In this document: positions 1-8,855 of the stretch, one piece after another
Layout: the number at the start of each line of letters is the position of its first letter
Position numbering within the stretch: the stretch's first letter is position 1
DNA from: Ligilactobacillus animalis KCTC 3501 = DSM 20602
GTDB lineage: Bacteria > Bacillota > Bacilli > Lactobacillales > Lactobacillaceae
Length of the DNA stretch: 64,000 nucleotides
Assembly (NCBI RefSeq): GCF_001434535.1
Contig: NZ_AYYW01000025.1
Span: forward strand, 127,134-191,133
Reading direction: 5' to 3'
The notes under the pieces: generated by a model
What the model was told of the DNA's origin: nothing
Seen by the model: the letters and a program-made list of their open reading frames with translations, nothing else
The model's database searches: none
Program-made: the position numbers and the translations under genes

Positions 1-38
1 ACAAGCACTTTTACGCTTACAAAAAATTTATTCGATAT

Positions 39-73
39 CAAAAAGCACTAGCAGTAAAACTACCACTAGTGCT
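39..73 (-). terminator. Rho-independent terminator of trxB
   Basis: Read on the minus strand, AGCACTAG and CTAGTGCT form an 8-bp stem around a 14-nt loop, followed by a run of Ts. It lies directly after the trxB stop codon. Confidence 0.85.
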
Positions 74-79
74 ATTCGT

Positions 80-1006
80 TTAATCCTTCAAGCTTTCTAT
101 ATAATTGAACGCCTGTTGCCCAGCAATACTTCCATCGCCAACAGCGGTCGTGATCTGGCGTAATTCTTTAGCCCGAACATCGCCGATCGCATAAACACCA
201 GGTAAACTAGTCCGCATCAACTCATCGGTATTGATCCAGCCCTGTTCATCAGTGATCCCAAGCGCTTTGAACGGTTCAGTCAAAGGAATGACCCCCACAT
301 AGATAAAGACACCATTGACCTTTAATTCACCGTCTTCACCGGTCTTTTTGTTATGTGTCGATACACTCGTGACTTTTTGCCCATCGCCATTGATCTTTGT
401 TACGACCGTATCCCATGTAAAGTCGATCTTATCGTTAGCAAAAGCACGCTCTTGCAAGATCTTTTGGGCCCGTAATTGGTCTCTACGGTGGATGATATTG
501 ACATTTGAAGCTAACTTAGACAAATAGACACCCTCTTCAACGGCGGAATCACCGCCACCGATCACGGCTAGTGGCTGATCTTTAAAGAAAGCACCATCAC
601 AAACTGCACAATAAGAAACACCCCGACCAGCATATTCGGCTTCGCCTTCAACACCTAATTTCCGGTATTGCGAACCTGTGGCAATGATCACAACAGGTGC
701 TTCATATGTTTCATTATCGGTAATGACTTGTTTTAGATCACCATTGACTTCAACTTTTTCAACGCTACCGTATGCATATTCTGCTCCGAATTGGATCGCG
801 CCTTGATACATTTTTTCAGCTAAGTCTGGTCCTAAGATCGACTTAAATCCGGGATAATTTTCAACTTCAGCGGTATTGTTCATTTGACCACCATAGATTC
901 CACGGTCTAAGATCAAAACCGACAAATTAGCCCGTGAAGCATATAAGCCAGCCGTCAAGCCCCCAGGACCTGCACCGATCACGATCACATCATATTTTTT
1001 AGCCAT
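80..1006 (-). CDS. trxB: Thioredoxin reductase
   Basis: NADPH-dependent cytosolic flavoenzyme that reduces thioredoxin. The 308-residue product has the FAD-binding GAGPGG at residues 11-16, the redox-active CAVC pair at 133-136, the NADPH-binding GGGDSA at about 150-155 and a C-terminal AIGDVR FAD motif. This is the low-molecular-weight bacterial type and full length. A GAAGGTGAAG ribosome site precedes the ATG. It follows lgt on the same strand with a 75-bp gap and ends at a clear terminator, so it is the last gene of the hprK-lgt-trxB group. Confidence 0.96.
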   Translation of the reverse strand: MAKKYDVIVIGAGPGGLTAGLYASRANLSVLILDRGIYGGQMNNTAEVENYPGFKSILGPDLAEKMYQGAIQFGAEYAYGSVEKVEVNGDLKQVITDNETYEAPVVIIATGSQYRKLGVEGEAEYAGRGVSYCAVCDGAFFKDQPLAVIGGGDSAVEEGVYLSKLASNVNIIHRRDQLRAQKILQERAFANDKIDFTWDTVVTKINGDGQKVTSVSTHNKKTGEDGELKVNGVFIYVGVIPLTEPFKALGITDEQGWINTDELMRTSLPGVYAIGDVRAKELRQITTAVGDGSIAGQQAFNYIESLKD

Positions 1007-1080
1007 AATATCTTCACCTTCCTATTTACTTGATGATACTCTTCTAAAATTGCTGAAACAACTTCAAATATTAAGCTCAA

Positions 1081-1923
1081 TTATTTAAGCTCTCGCCCGT
1101 ATTTAACATTTCCGGCTAAATACCAAGGTTCATTGGGACGATAATAACGCCGATATGCGATCAAAATGATCGCCCCAATAAACAAGATGACTGACAACCA
1201 TTGCGAAACGCGCAAAGCACCTAACATCAAGCTATCTGTTCGCATCCCTTCAATGAAAAATCTGCCAAAGGAATACCAAGCGACATAAGTCAAAAAGATC
1301 TCGCCTCGTTTAAAGAGATGCTTACGATGGCGTAACAACATCAAGATCACAAAGCCTAAGATATCCCACACCGACTCATACAAAAAGGTCGGTTGGTAAT
1401 AGATCCCGTTGATATTCATCTGGTCAATGATAAATCCGGGCAAATGCAAGCTCGTCAAAAATGCATGTGATACGGCTTCACCATGGGCTTCTTGATTGAT
1501 GAAATTGCCCCACCGACCGATACCTTGAGCTAAGATCACAGTTGGCGAAATGATATCTAAAAATAGCCAAGCCGACAACTGTTTCTTACGGCAGAAGATC
1601 ACTAAAACGAGCAATGCGCCCAACAAGCCACCATAGATCGCGATCCCGCCATCCCAGATCCGATAGATCTCACTAAGATCATTTTGATAATACTGCCATT
1701 GGAAAATGACATAGTAAGCTCGCGCACTGATCAAAGCGATCGGTAGCGCCCATAAGATATAATCATAAAAATCATCGGCGGGGACTTGTCTTTTCTTACC
1801 TTCACTAACTGCAAGGTATAAGGCTAATAAAACCGCACATCCAATGATCACTCCATACCAGTGGACCTGCAGTCCCCCTAGACTAAAAGCGATCGGATCG
1901 ATGACACCTAAACTAAAATTCAA
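1081..1923 (-). CDS. lgt: Prolipoprotein diacylglyceryl transferase
   Basis: Membrane enzyme that transfers diacylglycerol from phosphatidylglycerol to the lipobox cysteine of prolipoproteins. The 280-aa protein has about seven hydrophobic segments, the family signature [13 protein letters not shown] at about 136-148, and the later [10 protein letters not shown] block. The start is a TTG with AGGTG about nine bases upstream; no in-frame ATG fits the N-terminus of the family better. It begins 10 bp after the hprK stop, so the two are probably co-transcribed. Confidence 0.95.
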   Translation of the reverse strand: MNFSLGVIDPIAFSLGGLQVHWYGVIIGCAVLLALYLAVSEGKKRQVPADDFYDYILWALPIALISARAYYVIFQWQYYQNDLSEIYRIWDGGIAIYGGLLGALLVLVIFCRKKQLSAWLFLDIISPTVILAQGIGRWGNFINQEAHGEAVSHAFLTSLHLPGFIIDQMNINGIYYQPTFLYESVWDILGFVILMLLRHRKHLFKRGEIFLTYVAWYSFGRFFIEGMRTDSLMLGALRVSQWLSVILFIGAIILIAYRRYYRPNEPWYLAGNVKYGRELK

Positions 1924-1933
1924 TTCTCAACAC

Positions 1934-2878
1934 CTATTTCTCTTCTGCTGAATTTTCACTGATCAACTCATTTAAATTACGTTCAAAGGCCTTTGTCGCA
2001 TCATAGCCCATCGTCTTTGCCCGATAATTCATTGCAGCGGCTTCAATGATGATCGCTAAGTTGCGCCCAACTTTCACTGGGATCGAGATCTTAGGTATTT
2101 CAACATCAAAGATCGTTACCCGTTGCTCACCGTTCCCTAAACGATCGAATTGTTTATCTTTTTCCCAATTTTCCAAATGGATGATCAAAGAGATATCAGT
2201 CTTCGCTCTGACAGCACCTGCCCCAAAGAGATTCATGACATCGATGATCCCGACACCTCTGATCTCTAACAAATGGCGTAAGATCCGTGGTGCTTCACCG
2301 ATCAATGTCTGTTCATCTTGTTGGTGAACCTCAACGCGGTCATCGGCGATCAATCGATGCCCACGTTTGATAAGATCAAGCGCCGTTTCAGATTTACCAA
2401 CACCTGAATCGCCAGTGATCAATACCCCAAGACCATAAATATCAACTAAGACCCCATGTAACGATTTACGTTGGGCTAAACGACCACTCAAATAATCGGT
2501 CAACTTAGCTGAAACACGTGTCGTTGGCAATTTAGTCCGTAAGATCGGAATATGATGTTCTTCAGCCGCAGCTTTCATTTCAGCTGGAACGGCTAAATAA
2601 CGTGAGACCACAAAGCATGGCGTGTTGGGACCACAAAGTTCATCCATGATCTTTTTGCGCGCTTCTGAACTCATCTTATTACCATATGAGATTTCCGTCA
2701 TCCCAAAAAGTTGGATCCGCTCTTCTGGATAATAATCAAAGTAGCCGGTCAATTCCAACCCAGGACGTGAAATGTCTTCGGTCGTGATCTGGCGTTCTTC
2801 TAAGTATTGTTCTCCAGAATAGACTTCTAAATTACTGATATCTGCTACTAATTTTTTTACACTAACAGTATTCGCCAT
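1934..2878 (-). CDS. hprK: HPr kinase/phosphorylase
   Basis: Bifunctional sensor that phosphorylates HPr on Ser46 and so feeds CcpA-dependent carbon catabolite repression. The 314-aa protein has an N-terminal HprK domain and a C-terminal kinase domain with P-loop GDSGVGKS at 156-163, a preceding His at 141, Asp-Asp at 179-180, and the GVGIIDVMNLFGAGAVR signature. Full length for Firmicutes. The hprK-lgt pairing is conserved in lactobacilli. The 217-bp region upstream contains several hairpins and a possible cre-like site, listed separately. Confidence 0.97.
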   Translation of the reverse strand: MANTVSVKKLVADISNLEVYSGEQYLEERQITTEDISRPGLELTGYFDYYPEERIQLFGMTEISYGNKMSSEARKKIMDELCGPNTPCFVVSRYLAVPAEMKAAAEEHHIPILRTKLPTTRVSAKLTDYLSGRLAQRKSLHGVLVDIYGLGVLITGDSGVGKSETALDLIKRGHRLIADDRVEVHQQDEQTLIGEAPRILRHLLEIRGVGIIDVMNLFGAGAVRAKTDISLIIHLENWEKDKQFDRLGNGEQRVTIFDVEIPKISIPVKVGRNLAIIIEAAAMNYRAKTMGYDATKAFERNLNELISENSAEEK

Positions 2879-2905
2879 TTGTCTTCTGCTATATAAACGT
2901 GAACT

Positions 2906-2922
2906 AGCATGATAATCATGCT
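2906..2922. repeat. Palindrome in the hprK leader
   Basis: AGCATGAT-A-ATCATGCT is a perfect 8-1-8 inverted repeat 28 bp upstream of the hprK start. It could be an operator or a 5'-UTR hairpin; the sequence does not decide. Further upstream, ATCAGCAT (2964-2971) pairs with ATGCTGAT (2985-2992), giving a second hairpin in the same leader. Confidence 0.5.
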
Positions 2923-2925
2923 ATA

Positions 2926-2960
2926 GAAAGAAATATAGCTTTTCCCTTCTTGATTTATTT
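2926..2960. repeat. Copy 1 of a short intergenic repeat (hprK leader)
   Basis: An A/T-rich block around TTTTCCCTTCTT recurs almost unchanged at 31684-31717. In both places it sits about 50 bp upstream of a minus-strand start codon (hprK here, holB there). Function unknown. Confidence 0.5.
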
Positions 2961-3076
2961 ACCATCAGCATATCGCCTGACCTAATGCTGATAGTTTAAA
3001 GATGTCGTCCATCTCTGCTTGATCCACTCCACATTTCATCTTTCTAAAAGGATCTAACTACAGATAATTCTAATCG

Positions 3077-3091
3077 TGAAAAGCGTTTTCA
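3077..3091. promoter_or_regulatory. Possible cre-like site upstream of hprK
   Basis: TGAAAACGCTTTTCA on the minus strand resembles the CcpA operator (TGWNANCGNTNWCA) with mismatches in the right half. It lies just after the stop of the upstream gene. Weak evidence. Confidence 0.25.
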
Positions 3092-3095
3092 GCAA

Positions 3096-3452
3096 TTAAT
3101 AATTACTATTTTGTGTGGTGTAGTTGGTGATCACTAAGTTTACGATACTTAAAATGATCGCCACCATCATCGCCGACCAAAAACTTGAAAACTCAAACGA
3201 ATTTCCGACCAAAAACGAGGTCAATTCCAACATAAAGGCATTGATGAACAGGTAAAAGATCCCCAAAGTCATCACTGTGATCGGTAAAGATAAGATGACC
3301 AATAACGGTTTGACGAACATGTTCAACAAACCCAAAATGATCGCAGCTAGACAAGCGATCCACACGCTTGAAACGTGAAAATAAGTTGGGAAAAAGCCCG
3401 CTGTTGCTAAAAAGACCAATACGGTGATCAAAGTTCGTTGCCAAAAATTCAT
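3096..3452 (-). CDS. 4TM phage-holin-family (YvlD-like) membrane protein
   Basis: A 118-aa integral membrane protein of the family annotated as Mycobacterial 4TMS phage holin, which includes YvlD of Bacillus. It has four hydrophobic segments spread over almost its whole length. The ATG at 3452 is chosen because GGGAGG lies nine bases before it; a longer in-frame start would overlap the upstream gene. Only one base separates it from the pspC-like stop, so the two are translationally linked. In other Firmicutes this family sits beside PspC proteins in cell-envelope stress operons. It is not evidence of a prophage. Confidence 0.85.
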   Translation of the reverse strand: MNFWQRTLITVLVFLATAGFFPTYFHVSSVWIACLAAIILGLLNMFVKPLLVILSLPITVMTLGIFYLFINAFMLELTSFLVGNSFEFSSFWSAMMVAIILSIVNLVITNYTTQNSNY

Positions 3453-3453
3453 C

Positions 3454-3783
3454 TTATTTGCCTCCCTTTTTATTTTGCTTAACATCTCTTTCTTTAGCAT
3501 CTGTCACTGGACGGCGCTTTTCTTCTTGTTGGCCAAAGCGACTGAGCAAGGTAGAGACGTCATTATACTTTTCATTGGGATGTTTAGGTAGATAAAGTGC
3601 CAAACCTAAATATAACAAGATCGGAACATAAACTAATAGTGGCACTAACTTGCAAGCGACTGCGACCACTAAAAAGATGGTCCGAACGACCCATGGTGAA
3701 ATATTAAAATACTCGGCGATCCCGGCACAAACACCGCAGATCACTGAATCATTGGAGCGATAAAGTTTCTTTCTCATTCTCAT
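3454..3783 (-). CDS. PspC domain protein
   Basis: A 109-aa protein with an N-terminal PspC domain (about residues 5-65, including CGVCAGIAEYF and one or two membrane segments) and a charged C-terminal tail. PspC proteins take part in envelope-stress responses; the specific role here is unknown. The first ATG has AGAGAGG only four bases upstream, so the ATG two codons later may be used instead. It lies 19 bp after the PhoR-type kinase gene. Confidence 0.88.
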   Translation of the reverse strand: MRMRKKLYRSNDSVICGVCAGIAEYFNISPWVVRTIFLVVAVACKLVPLLVYVPILLYLGLALYLPKHPNEKYNDVSTLLSRFGQQEEKRRPVTDAKERDVKQNKKGGK

Positions 3784-3802
3784 TTTTCCTCTCTTTTCAT
3801 TC

Positions 3803-5182
3803 TTATGTTAAAAATAACGGTAAAGTCACCGTAAATTTGGTTCCATTTTTGTACGGACTCATGACAACGATCTGCCCGGATAAAGCCTCGACTGCCTCTT
3901 TAACGATCGCTAAGCCTAAGCCACTTCCTTCAGCTGAGCGCGCTTTATCTGCGCGGTAGAAGCGCTCATAGATCCGCTCTTTATCAGCTTGAGCAAGAGT
4001 TTGACCTGTGTTATAGACAACTAAACGCCACTCATTAGCTGAGCTAGTAGCTGTGAGTTTGATCTTACCATCTACTACATTATATCTGATAGCATTTTGG
4101 ATCAAATTGCTGATTATATGTTGTAGATACTTGATATCACAACTTATCTCAAAGTCATCCGGGATCTGCAACTCGATCGCTAAATTTTTAGCCTTACTTT
4201 GAGCTAAATAGCTGGCTAAGATCCGCTCGCAAAATGCTTTGAGCTTGATCTGCTCTAATTTTAATTCCTGCGTTCTTTTATTATGGGCAAGTGCCGAGAT
4301 ATCCTCGATCAACTCGGTCAACTGCTGACTTTGTTCAAAGATGATCTGCACAAAATCACGTGCGGTCTTCTTATCATCCAAGGCTCCAGCTAAAAGTGTC
4401 TCACTGAATCCTTGGATCGCAGTTAGCGGCGTCTTTAATTCATGACTCGCATTTGCCATGAATTCACGCTGCTTGACCTCTAATTGCTTGATCTCAGTCA
4501 CATCATTAAAGATACACATCACTGAATAATGGTGGCGACTCAAGGGAACATAGACTACCTGCACCTCAAACCACTCATTGCTCTGAGCAACCTTTTTTTG
4601 CCACAGGAGCCGTTGATCTTCTTTAGTCTGGTAGACTTTTTGGGTAACAGCGATCAGCTCGACTGCCGTAAATACTTGATAAAACGGCTGACCCTTGAGC
4701 TCTGTTGTATTTAATATACTGGCTAACACATGATTATACAAGACCGTTTGTTTACGCTGATCAAAGACGATCACGCCACTGGTCAACGACTGTAACAGCG
4801 TTAAATAGTCACGATTTTGTTGCTGATAACTTCGTAAAAGGTTACGCTGATTAGATTGCAGGCGATTCACCAAACGGGAGAGTTGATAATACTCATCATC
4901 TTTTGGTAATAGGACATGGCGACTTGGCTGATTTTCAACTAATTCACTTAGCTTTTTGAGCAACAAGGCTTGGCTAGCTAAGCGCCGTTTTGCTTGGCGT
5001 TTAAAAAAGAGATAGTTGCCTAATGCCACTAAGATCACCGCTAAAAAGATCCAAGCTGCTCCTTCTTCTTGCCACACAGTCAAAAAATGTTCATGAAAGA
5101 TCATGCCATAAACCAAGCCGACTGCTAAAACTTCGCCTAACGATAGTAATAAATATTGCCATAGTTCACGCATCTCAGTCAT
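3803..5182 (-). CDS. phoR: PhoR-type sensor histidine kinase
   Basis: Membrane sensor kinase with two N-terminal transmembrane segments, a HAMP-like linker, a PAS domain (about 130-230), a dimerisation/phosphoacceptor box MANASHELKTPLT with the His near residue 247, and a HATPase_c domain with N box and GSGLGLAIVKE. About 459 aa from the ATG at 5182, which overlaps the phoP stop as ATGACTGA and has GGTGGAA just upstream. The PAS domain and pairing with the OmpR-type gene indicate the PnpS/PhoR group (phosphate or envelope sensing). No pst transporter genes are adjacent, so the phosphate role is inferred from family only. Confidence 0.88.
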   Translation of the reverse strand: MTEMRELWQYLLLSLGEVLAVGLVYGMIFHEHFLTVWQEEGAAWIFLAVILVALGNYLFFKRQAKRRLASQALLLKKLSELVENQPSRHVLLPKDDEYYQLSRLVNRLQSNQRNLLRSYQQQNRDYLTLLQSLTSGVIVFDQRKQTVLYNHVLASILNTTELKGQPFYQVFTAVELIAVTQKVYQTKEDQRLLWQKKVAQSNEWFEVQVVYVPLSRHHYSVMCIFNDVTEIKQLEVKQREFMANASHELKTPLTAIQGFSETLLAGALDDKKTARDFVQIIFEQSQQLTELIEDISALAHNKRTQELKLEQIKLKAFCERILASYLAQSKAKNLAIELQIPDDFEISCDIKYLQHIISNLIQNAIRYNVVDGKIKLTATSSANEWRLVVYNTGQTLAQADKERIYERFYRADKARSAEGSGLGLAIVKEAVEALSGQIVVMSPYKNGTKFTVTLPLFLT

Positions 5183-5894
5183 CAGTTCCACCATTGAAGC
5201 GATAGCCAAAGCCACGTAAAGTTTCTATATACTTTGGCTTTTTAGGATCTGGCTCTAATTTTTCACGCAGATGGCTGACGTGCATATCGATCATGCGCGT
5301 TTGGCCCACATAATCATAGCCCCAGACGCCGTTCAATAATTTCTCACGACTCAAGACTCTTCCCGGGCGTTTGATAAAATAGGCCAATAGCTCAAACTCT
5401 TTTGGGGTCAAAGCTACGGTCTGATCATTTGCCGTGACCTTGACTCGTTCTAGATCCACTGTGAAATTTGGATATTTAAAAAGTGTTTGCGTATCAACTT
5501 TTGGTGTAGGTGTTACTTCTTTAGGTGTGATCCGCCGACTGATCGCTTTTAAGCGCGCGATGACTTCTCGAGGCGAAAACGGCTTAGTCAAATAGTCATC
5601 CGCTCCTAATTCTAATCCGATGATCTTATCAAGCTCTTGATCGCGTGCTGTAATGATCAAGATCGGGGTCATCACTTTTTCTTGCCGCAAGCGTTTAGTT
5701 ATCTCTAAGCCATCTAATTTAGGTAACATCACATCTAACAAAATAAAATCATATTCATTGTTCAAAGCTAGTTCATAGCCCGCTTGACCGTCACTGCTAG
5801 TTGTCGTTTGGTAACCTGCCTGCTCTAAATTATACTTGAGCAGGGTCTTTATCGCAGTGTCATCTTCAACTACTAATACTTTTTTCACGTTCAT
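5175..5894 (-). CDS. phoP: OmpR-family response regulator (PhoP type)
   Basis: A 239-aa regulator with a receiver domain (phosphoacceptor Asp at about 54 in ILLDVMLPKLDG, conserved Lys near 103) and a C-terminal winged-helix DNA-binding domain ending GFGYRFNG. Its stop overlaps the start of the kinase gene by eight bases, which implies translational coupling. It follows a PDZ membrane protein by 40 bp. It could equally be a WalR relative, but the PAS-containing partner without the walH/walI genes favours PhoP. Confidence 0.9.
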   Translation of the reverse strand: MNVKKVLVVEDDTAIKTLLKYNLEQAGYQTTTSSDGQAGYELALNNEYDFILLDVMLPKLDGLEITKRLRQEKVMTPILIITARDQELDKIIGLELGADDYLTKPFSPREVIARLKAISRRITPKEVTPTPKVDTQTLFKYPNFTVDLERVKVTANDQTVALTPKEFELLAYFIKRPGRVLSREKLLNGVWGYDYVGQTRMIDMHVSHLREKLEPDPKKPKYIETLRGFGYRFNGGTDD

Positions 5895-5933
5895 CTACGA
5901 CCTTGTTTCACCAAAGTCGTCCCCCTTTGCATC

Positions 5934-7076
5934 TTATTCAAATAATACCAATCCGATCTCATGTGGTGAATCAGCATAGATCGCACTTTCAGCTAATTTC
6001 AATTCACCTTCAAAGTTTTTGACTTTTAAACGACAATAAGCCGGACTTTTTTGTAATGCTTCATAAAGTTCATCACCTGTAGCTACTTTTATCCCGTTAC
6101 ATTCAAGGATGATATCACCAACTTCAAGTTTCATCTTAGCTGCTGGTGTCTCTGGTTTGACCGCTACGATCCGTACACCCTCCGAAGTTTCCACATACCA
6201 ACGTTTAGCATCATGGTCGGCTTTCAAACGACCAAAAGCTTGGGCGACCAAGATCAATAACAGCCCAGCGATCCCGTAAAAGCCTACTACTGGTACAAAA
6301 TATGCTACTAATGCTAAAAGACCAGCTAAAAATGCAATCAGATAACTTTGGCGTTGGCGTAAGTGTAAAGCTTCTTTTGGTTGTTGCTTATAGATCTTGC
6401 AAAAAGCCCCCACAAATAGTGGCACTACCATAAAATGCGTTAAATACTGGCTCGGGTCAAGCCACTGTTGCCAAGAATCAAAATTCATTCCCGGTATAAA
6501 CATGATCAGTGGAAAGACCGTGAATTCACGCCAAGTATAACCCGCTATCCGGCGCCCACGTTTACCGGCAAAGATCTTAGGACTAAACCATTCAGCTTTA
6601 TTTTCACGGGCTAAAAAAGCTTGGAAAAGAGCTAAGATCGCAGTTAAAAGCAAAATAGCACTGCCAAAGCGAGTTCCCAGTTCATGAGGTAAAATATAGC
6701 TTGCCCAACTAGCATCACTTCCAAACGGCGTCTCACTCAAGACAAAGGTCACCGCTCCAGTGACCAAAAGTGCTGCTAGACTAAGATCGCCTACATTGAT
6801 GAACAAAAGTGCCACGACTGCTAAGATCTGGTATAAAACCAATGTCTGCGTTGGTAAACTCAGTCCAAAGATAAGCGCAAACAATGACCCCAGCACTAAA
6901 AATAACAAGCCATGTTTGATAAAATGCCGTGCTTCATAAAAATCCCGATCGATCGCGATCCGAAAATTACGACGTTCATTTTTTAAGCGTAATTGATAAG
7001 ATATCAAGGTCATCAAGATCCCCGCCCAAAATAGCGGCTGGATAAAAAAGAGACCCACACTTTTTAAAAGTTGCAA
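5934..7076 (-). CDS. Multi-pass membrane protein with C-terminal PDZ domain, MinJ-like
   Basis: A 380-aa protein with about eight hydrophobic segments in residues 1-285 and a PDZ domain at about 290-365 (VRIVAVKPETPAAKMKLEVGD). In Bacillus subtilis the division-site protein MinJ has the same layout and lies near ftsEX, and here the gene directly follows ftsX. A MinJ-like role in division-site placement is therefore inferred from architecture and synteny. The start is TTG, with AAAGGA and GGAG upstream. No catalytic protease domain is visible. Confidence 0.75.
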   Translation of the reverse strand: MQLLKSVGLFFIQPLFWAGILMTLISYQLRLKNERRNFRIAIDRDFYEARHFIKHGLLFLVLGSLFALIFGLSLPTQTLVLYQILAVVALLFINVGDLSLAALLVTGAVTFVLSETPFGSDASWASYILPHELGTRFGSAILLLTAILALFQAFLARENKAEWFSPKIFAGKRGRRIAGYTWREFTVFPLIMFIPGMNFDSWQQWLDPSQYLTHFMVVPLFVGAFCKIYKQQPKEALHLRQRQSYLIAFLAGLLALVAYFVPVVGFYGIAGLLLILVAQAFGRLKADHDAKRWYVETSEGVRIVAVKPETPAAKMKLEVGDIILECNGIKVATGDELYEALQKSPAYCRLKVKNFEGELKLAESAIYADSPHEIGLVLFE

Positions 7077-7196
7077 AGACTCCAGTCCTTTCTAAGTGTT
7101 TGGTTACATTATAACAATTTTTGCGGATGAAACATACTTATAGCTTTGAAAACCATCATAACCAAAAAGACTGTGCCATAAGTTTAACAATACACA

Positions 7197-7235
7197 AAGG
7201 GTCCACCACGATGCCAAACATCATGGTGGACCCTT
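7197..7235 (-). terminator. Hairpin terminator after ftsX (family member 1)
   Basis: A 17-bp stem with one C-A mismatch closes a five-base loop, with the inner arms GATG/CATC. The T-tract on the minus side is short (TTTGT). It belongs to a family of five related hairpins in this window. Confidence 0.65.
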
Positions 7236-7271
7236 CGGTGTGTTGACCGCATTGGCCTACACTATTAATTA

Positions 7272-8159
7272 CTAAATTTTTAAGAAACGGCTCATTGAAA
7301 GACCAGAACCTAAAGCCCCGATAATGATCCCGATCGCAGCTAACAAGAGATCAATCTGCCATAAGAATGTTCCTGGCGTCAACAATTGATAACCTGTACT
7401 TGCCATTGAACTTGACATAATACCGTATAACCATAAATAAGCGATATCGACCAAGACGATCGGTAAAATAGCCCCTAAAAAGCCCGTCCAAGCGCCTTCT
7501 AAGATAAATGGCCAGCGAATATAACTATTAGTTGCCCCAACTAAACGCATGATCGCAATTTCATTGCTCCGTGATAAGATAGTGATCCGGATCGTGTTAG
7601 AGATCAAGAAGACTGCCACAAAGAGCAAGAGCAAACTGATCACTAATCCCCAACGTTGGATCGCAGCTACCGCCTTAAATAACTTCTTGGCTGAAGCTCC
7701 ACCGTATCGTGTATCATACACATATTGTAACTTTTTAGCTTTTTTAGCTACACTGATCGTTTCAGCTGGGGAATTCGTATCAACGATAAAAATATCGTAA
7801 AGTGGGTTATCGTCACCCTTGAATAATTGAAATTCTTTCCCATAAGTTCCGACCACGTTGTTCAACTCGTTTTTCTTACTTGAAAAACTGATCTTTTGAA
7901 CACCATCGATCTTTTGTAATTTTGCTTTCAACTGTGCTTGTTGTTCTTTGGTTGCATCACGATCGATAACGACCCGAACTTGCACATCATTTTCAACATC
8001 ATGAGCAACTTTATTGATATTTAGCAAGATCGAAAGTAAAACTCCGACTAAGATCAAAGTCACAGTTACCGCACTAACAGCGGCAACTGACATCCAACCA
8101 TTGCGTTTTAAGCTCTTTAAACTTTCCTTCAAATGGCGCTTAAGCGTGACTGTTTTCAT
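7272..8159 (-). CDS. ftsX: Cell-division protein FtsX
   Basis: Integral membrane subunit of the FtsEX complex, which couples ATP hydrolysis to activation of peptidoglycan hydrolases at the septum. 295 aa from the ATG at 8159, chosen because GAGGGGGA lies eight bases upstream. It has one N-terminal TM helix, an extracytoplasmic domain (about 45-165) and three C-terminal TM helices, the standard FtsX plan. Its start overlaps ftsE by 20 bp. Confidence 0.95.
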   Translation of the reverse strand: MKTVTLKRHLKESLKSLKRNGWMSVAAVSAVTVTLILVGVLLSILLNINKVAHDVENDVQVRVVIDRDATKEQQAQLKAKLQKIDGVQKISFSSKKNELNNVVGTYGKEFQLFKGDDNPLYDIFIVDTNSPAETISVAKKAKKLQYVYDTRYGGASAKKLFKAVAAIQRWGLVISLLLLFVAVFLISNTIRITILSRSNEIAIMRLVGATNSYIRWPFILEGAWTGFLGAILPIVLVDIAYLWLYGIMSSSMASTGYQLLTPGTFLWQIDLLLAAIGIIIGALGSGLSMSRFLKI

Positions 8160-8835
8160 CAGTATAATCCCCCTCTTCTTGATCTCGAACGATCTTGCCA
8201 TCCGAAATTTCGATCACGCGATGCCGATATTCATTTACAATAAAGCTATTGTGGGTCGCCATAACGATCGTTGTACCTTCTTGATTGATCTTTTCTAAGA
8301 TATCCATGATCCCACGAGCTGTGTCTGGATCAAGGTTACCCGTTGGTTCATCGGCGATCAAGATCGTTGGTTTGTTTGCGATCGCACGTGCAATTGCGAC
8401 ACGTTGTTGTTCCCCACCGGACAATGCATCTGGGAAACTATCTTTTTTATCAGCTAGACCAACAAGATCTAAGACATGAGCGACCCGTTTTTCAACTTCT
8501 TCAGGTTCTTTTTCGATAACATGAAGCGCATAAGCTACATTTTCAAAAACAGTCAGGCGTGGTAATAGTTTGAAATCTTGGAACACGATCCCTAATTCAC
8601 GCCGTAAAAAAGGAACCTCATGATTTCTCATACTCTCTAAGTTATAGTCATTTACCTTGATATGACCCGAAGTAGGTACTTCTTCATGATACATCATTTT
8701 GATAAAGGTCGATTTCCCTGCCCCACTAGGACCAACGACATAAACAAAGTCGCCTTGCTCGATCTTTAAGGAAATGTGATCATTTGCCAATGTATCGCCG
8801 TCATATTTTTTGACAACATCTTTATATTCTATCAA
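8140..8835 (-). CDS. ftsE: Cell-division ATP-binding protein FtsE
   Basis: ABC ATPase partner of FtsX. It has Walker [10 protein letters not shown], signature [14 protein letters not shown] and Walker [10 protein letters not shown]. The start is taken as TTG at 8835 (M-I-E-Y-K-D), because AAAGGAAG lies seven bases before it and it gives 231 aa, the usual family length. An upstream ATG at 8886 would extend into the prfB 3' end with a lysine-rich stretch not expected of FtsE. Confidence 0.95.
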   Translation of the reverse strand: MIEYKDVVKKYDGDTLANDHISLKIEQGDFVYVVGPSGAGKSTFIKMMYHEEVPTSGHIKVNDYNLESMRNHEVPFLRRELGIVFQDFKLLPRLTVFENVAYALHVIEKEPEEVEKRVAHVLDLVGLADKKDSFPDALSGGEQQRVAIARAIANKPTILIADEPTGNLDPDTARGIMDILEKINQEGTTIVMATHNSFIVNEYRHRVIEISDGKIVRDQEEGDYTDENSHA

Positions 8836-8855
8836 GCTGTTTCTTCCTTTCTTTT

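Noticed and set aside
3096-3452. Prophage remnant suggested by the holin-family protein
   Set aside because: The family is mostly chromosomal YvlD-like membrane protein beside PspC; no other phage genes are present.
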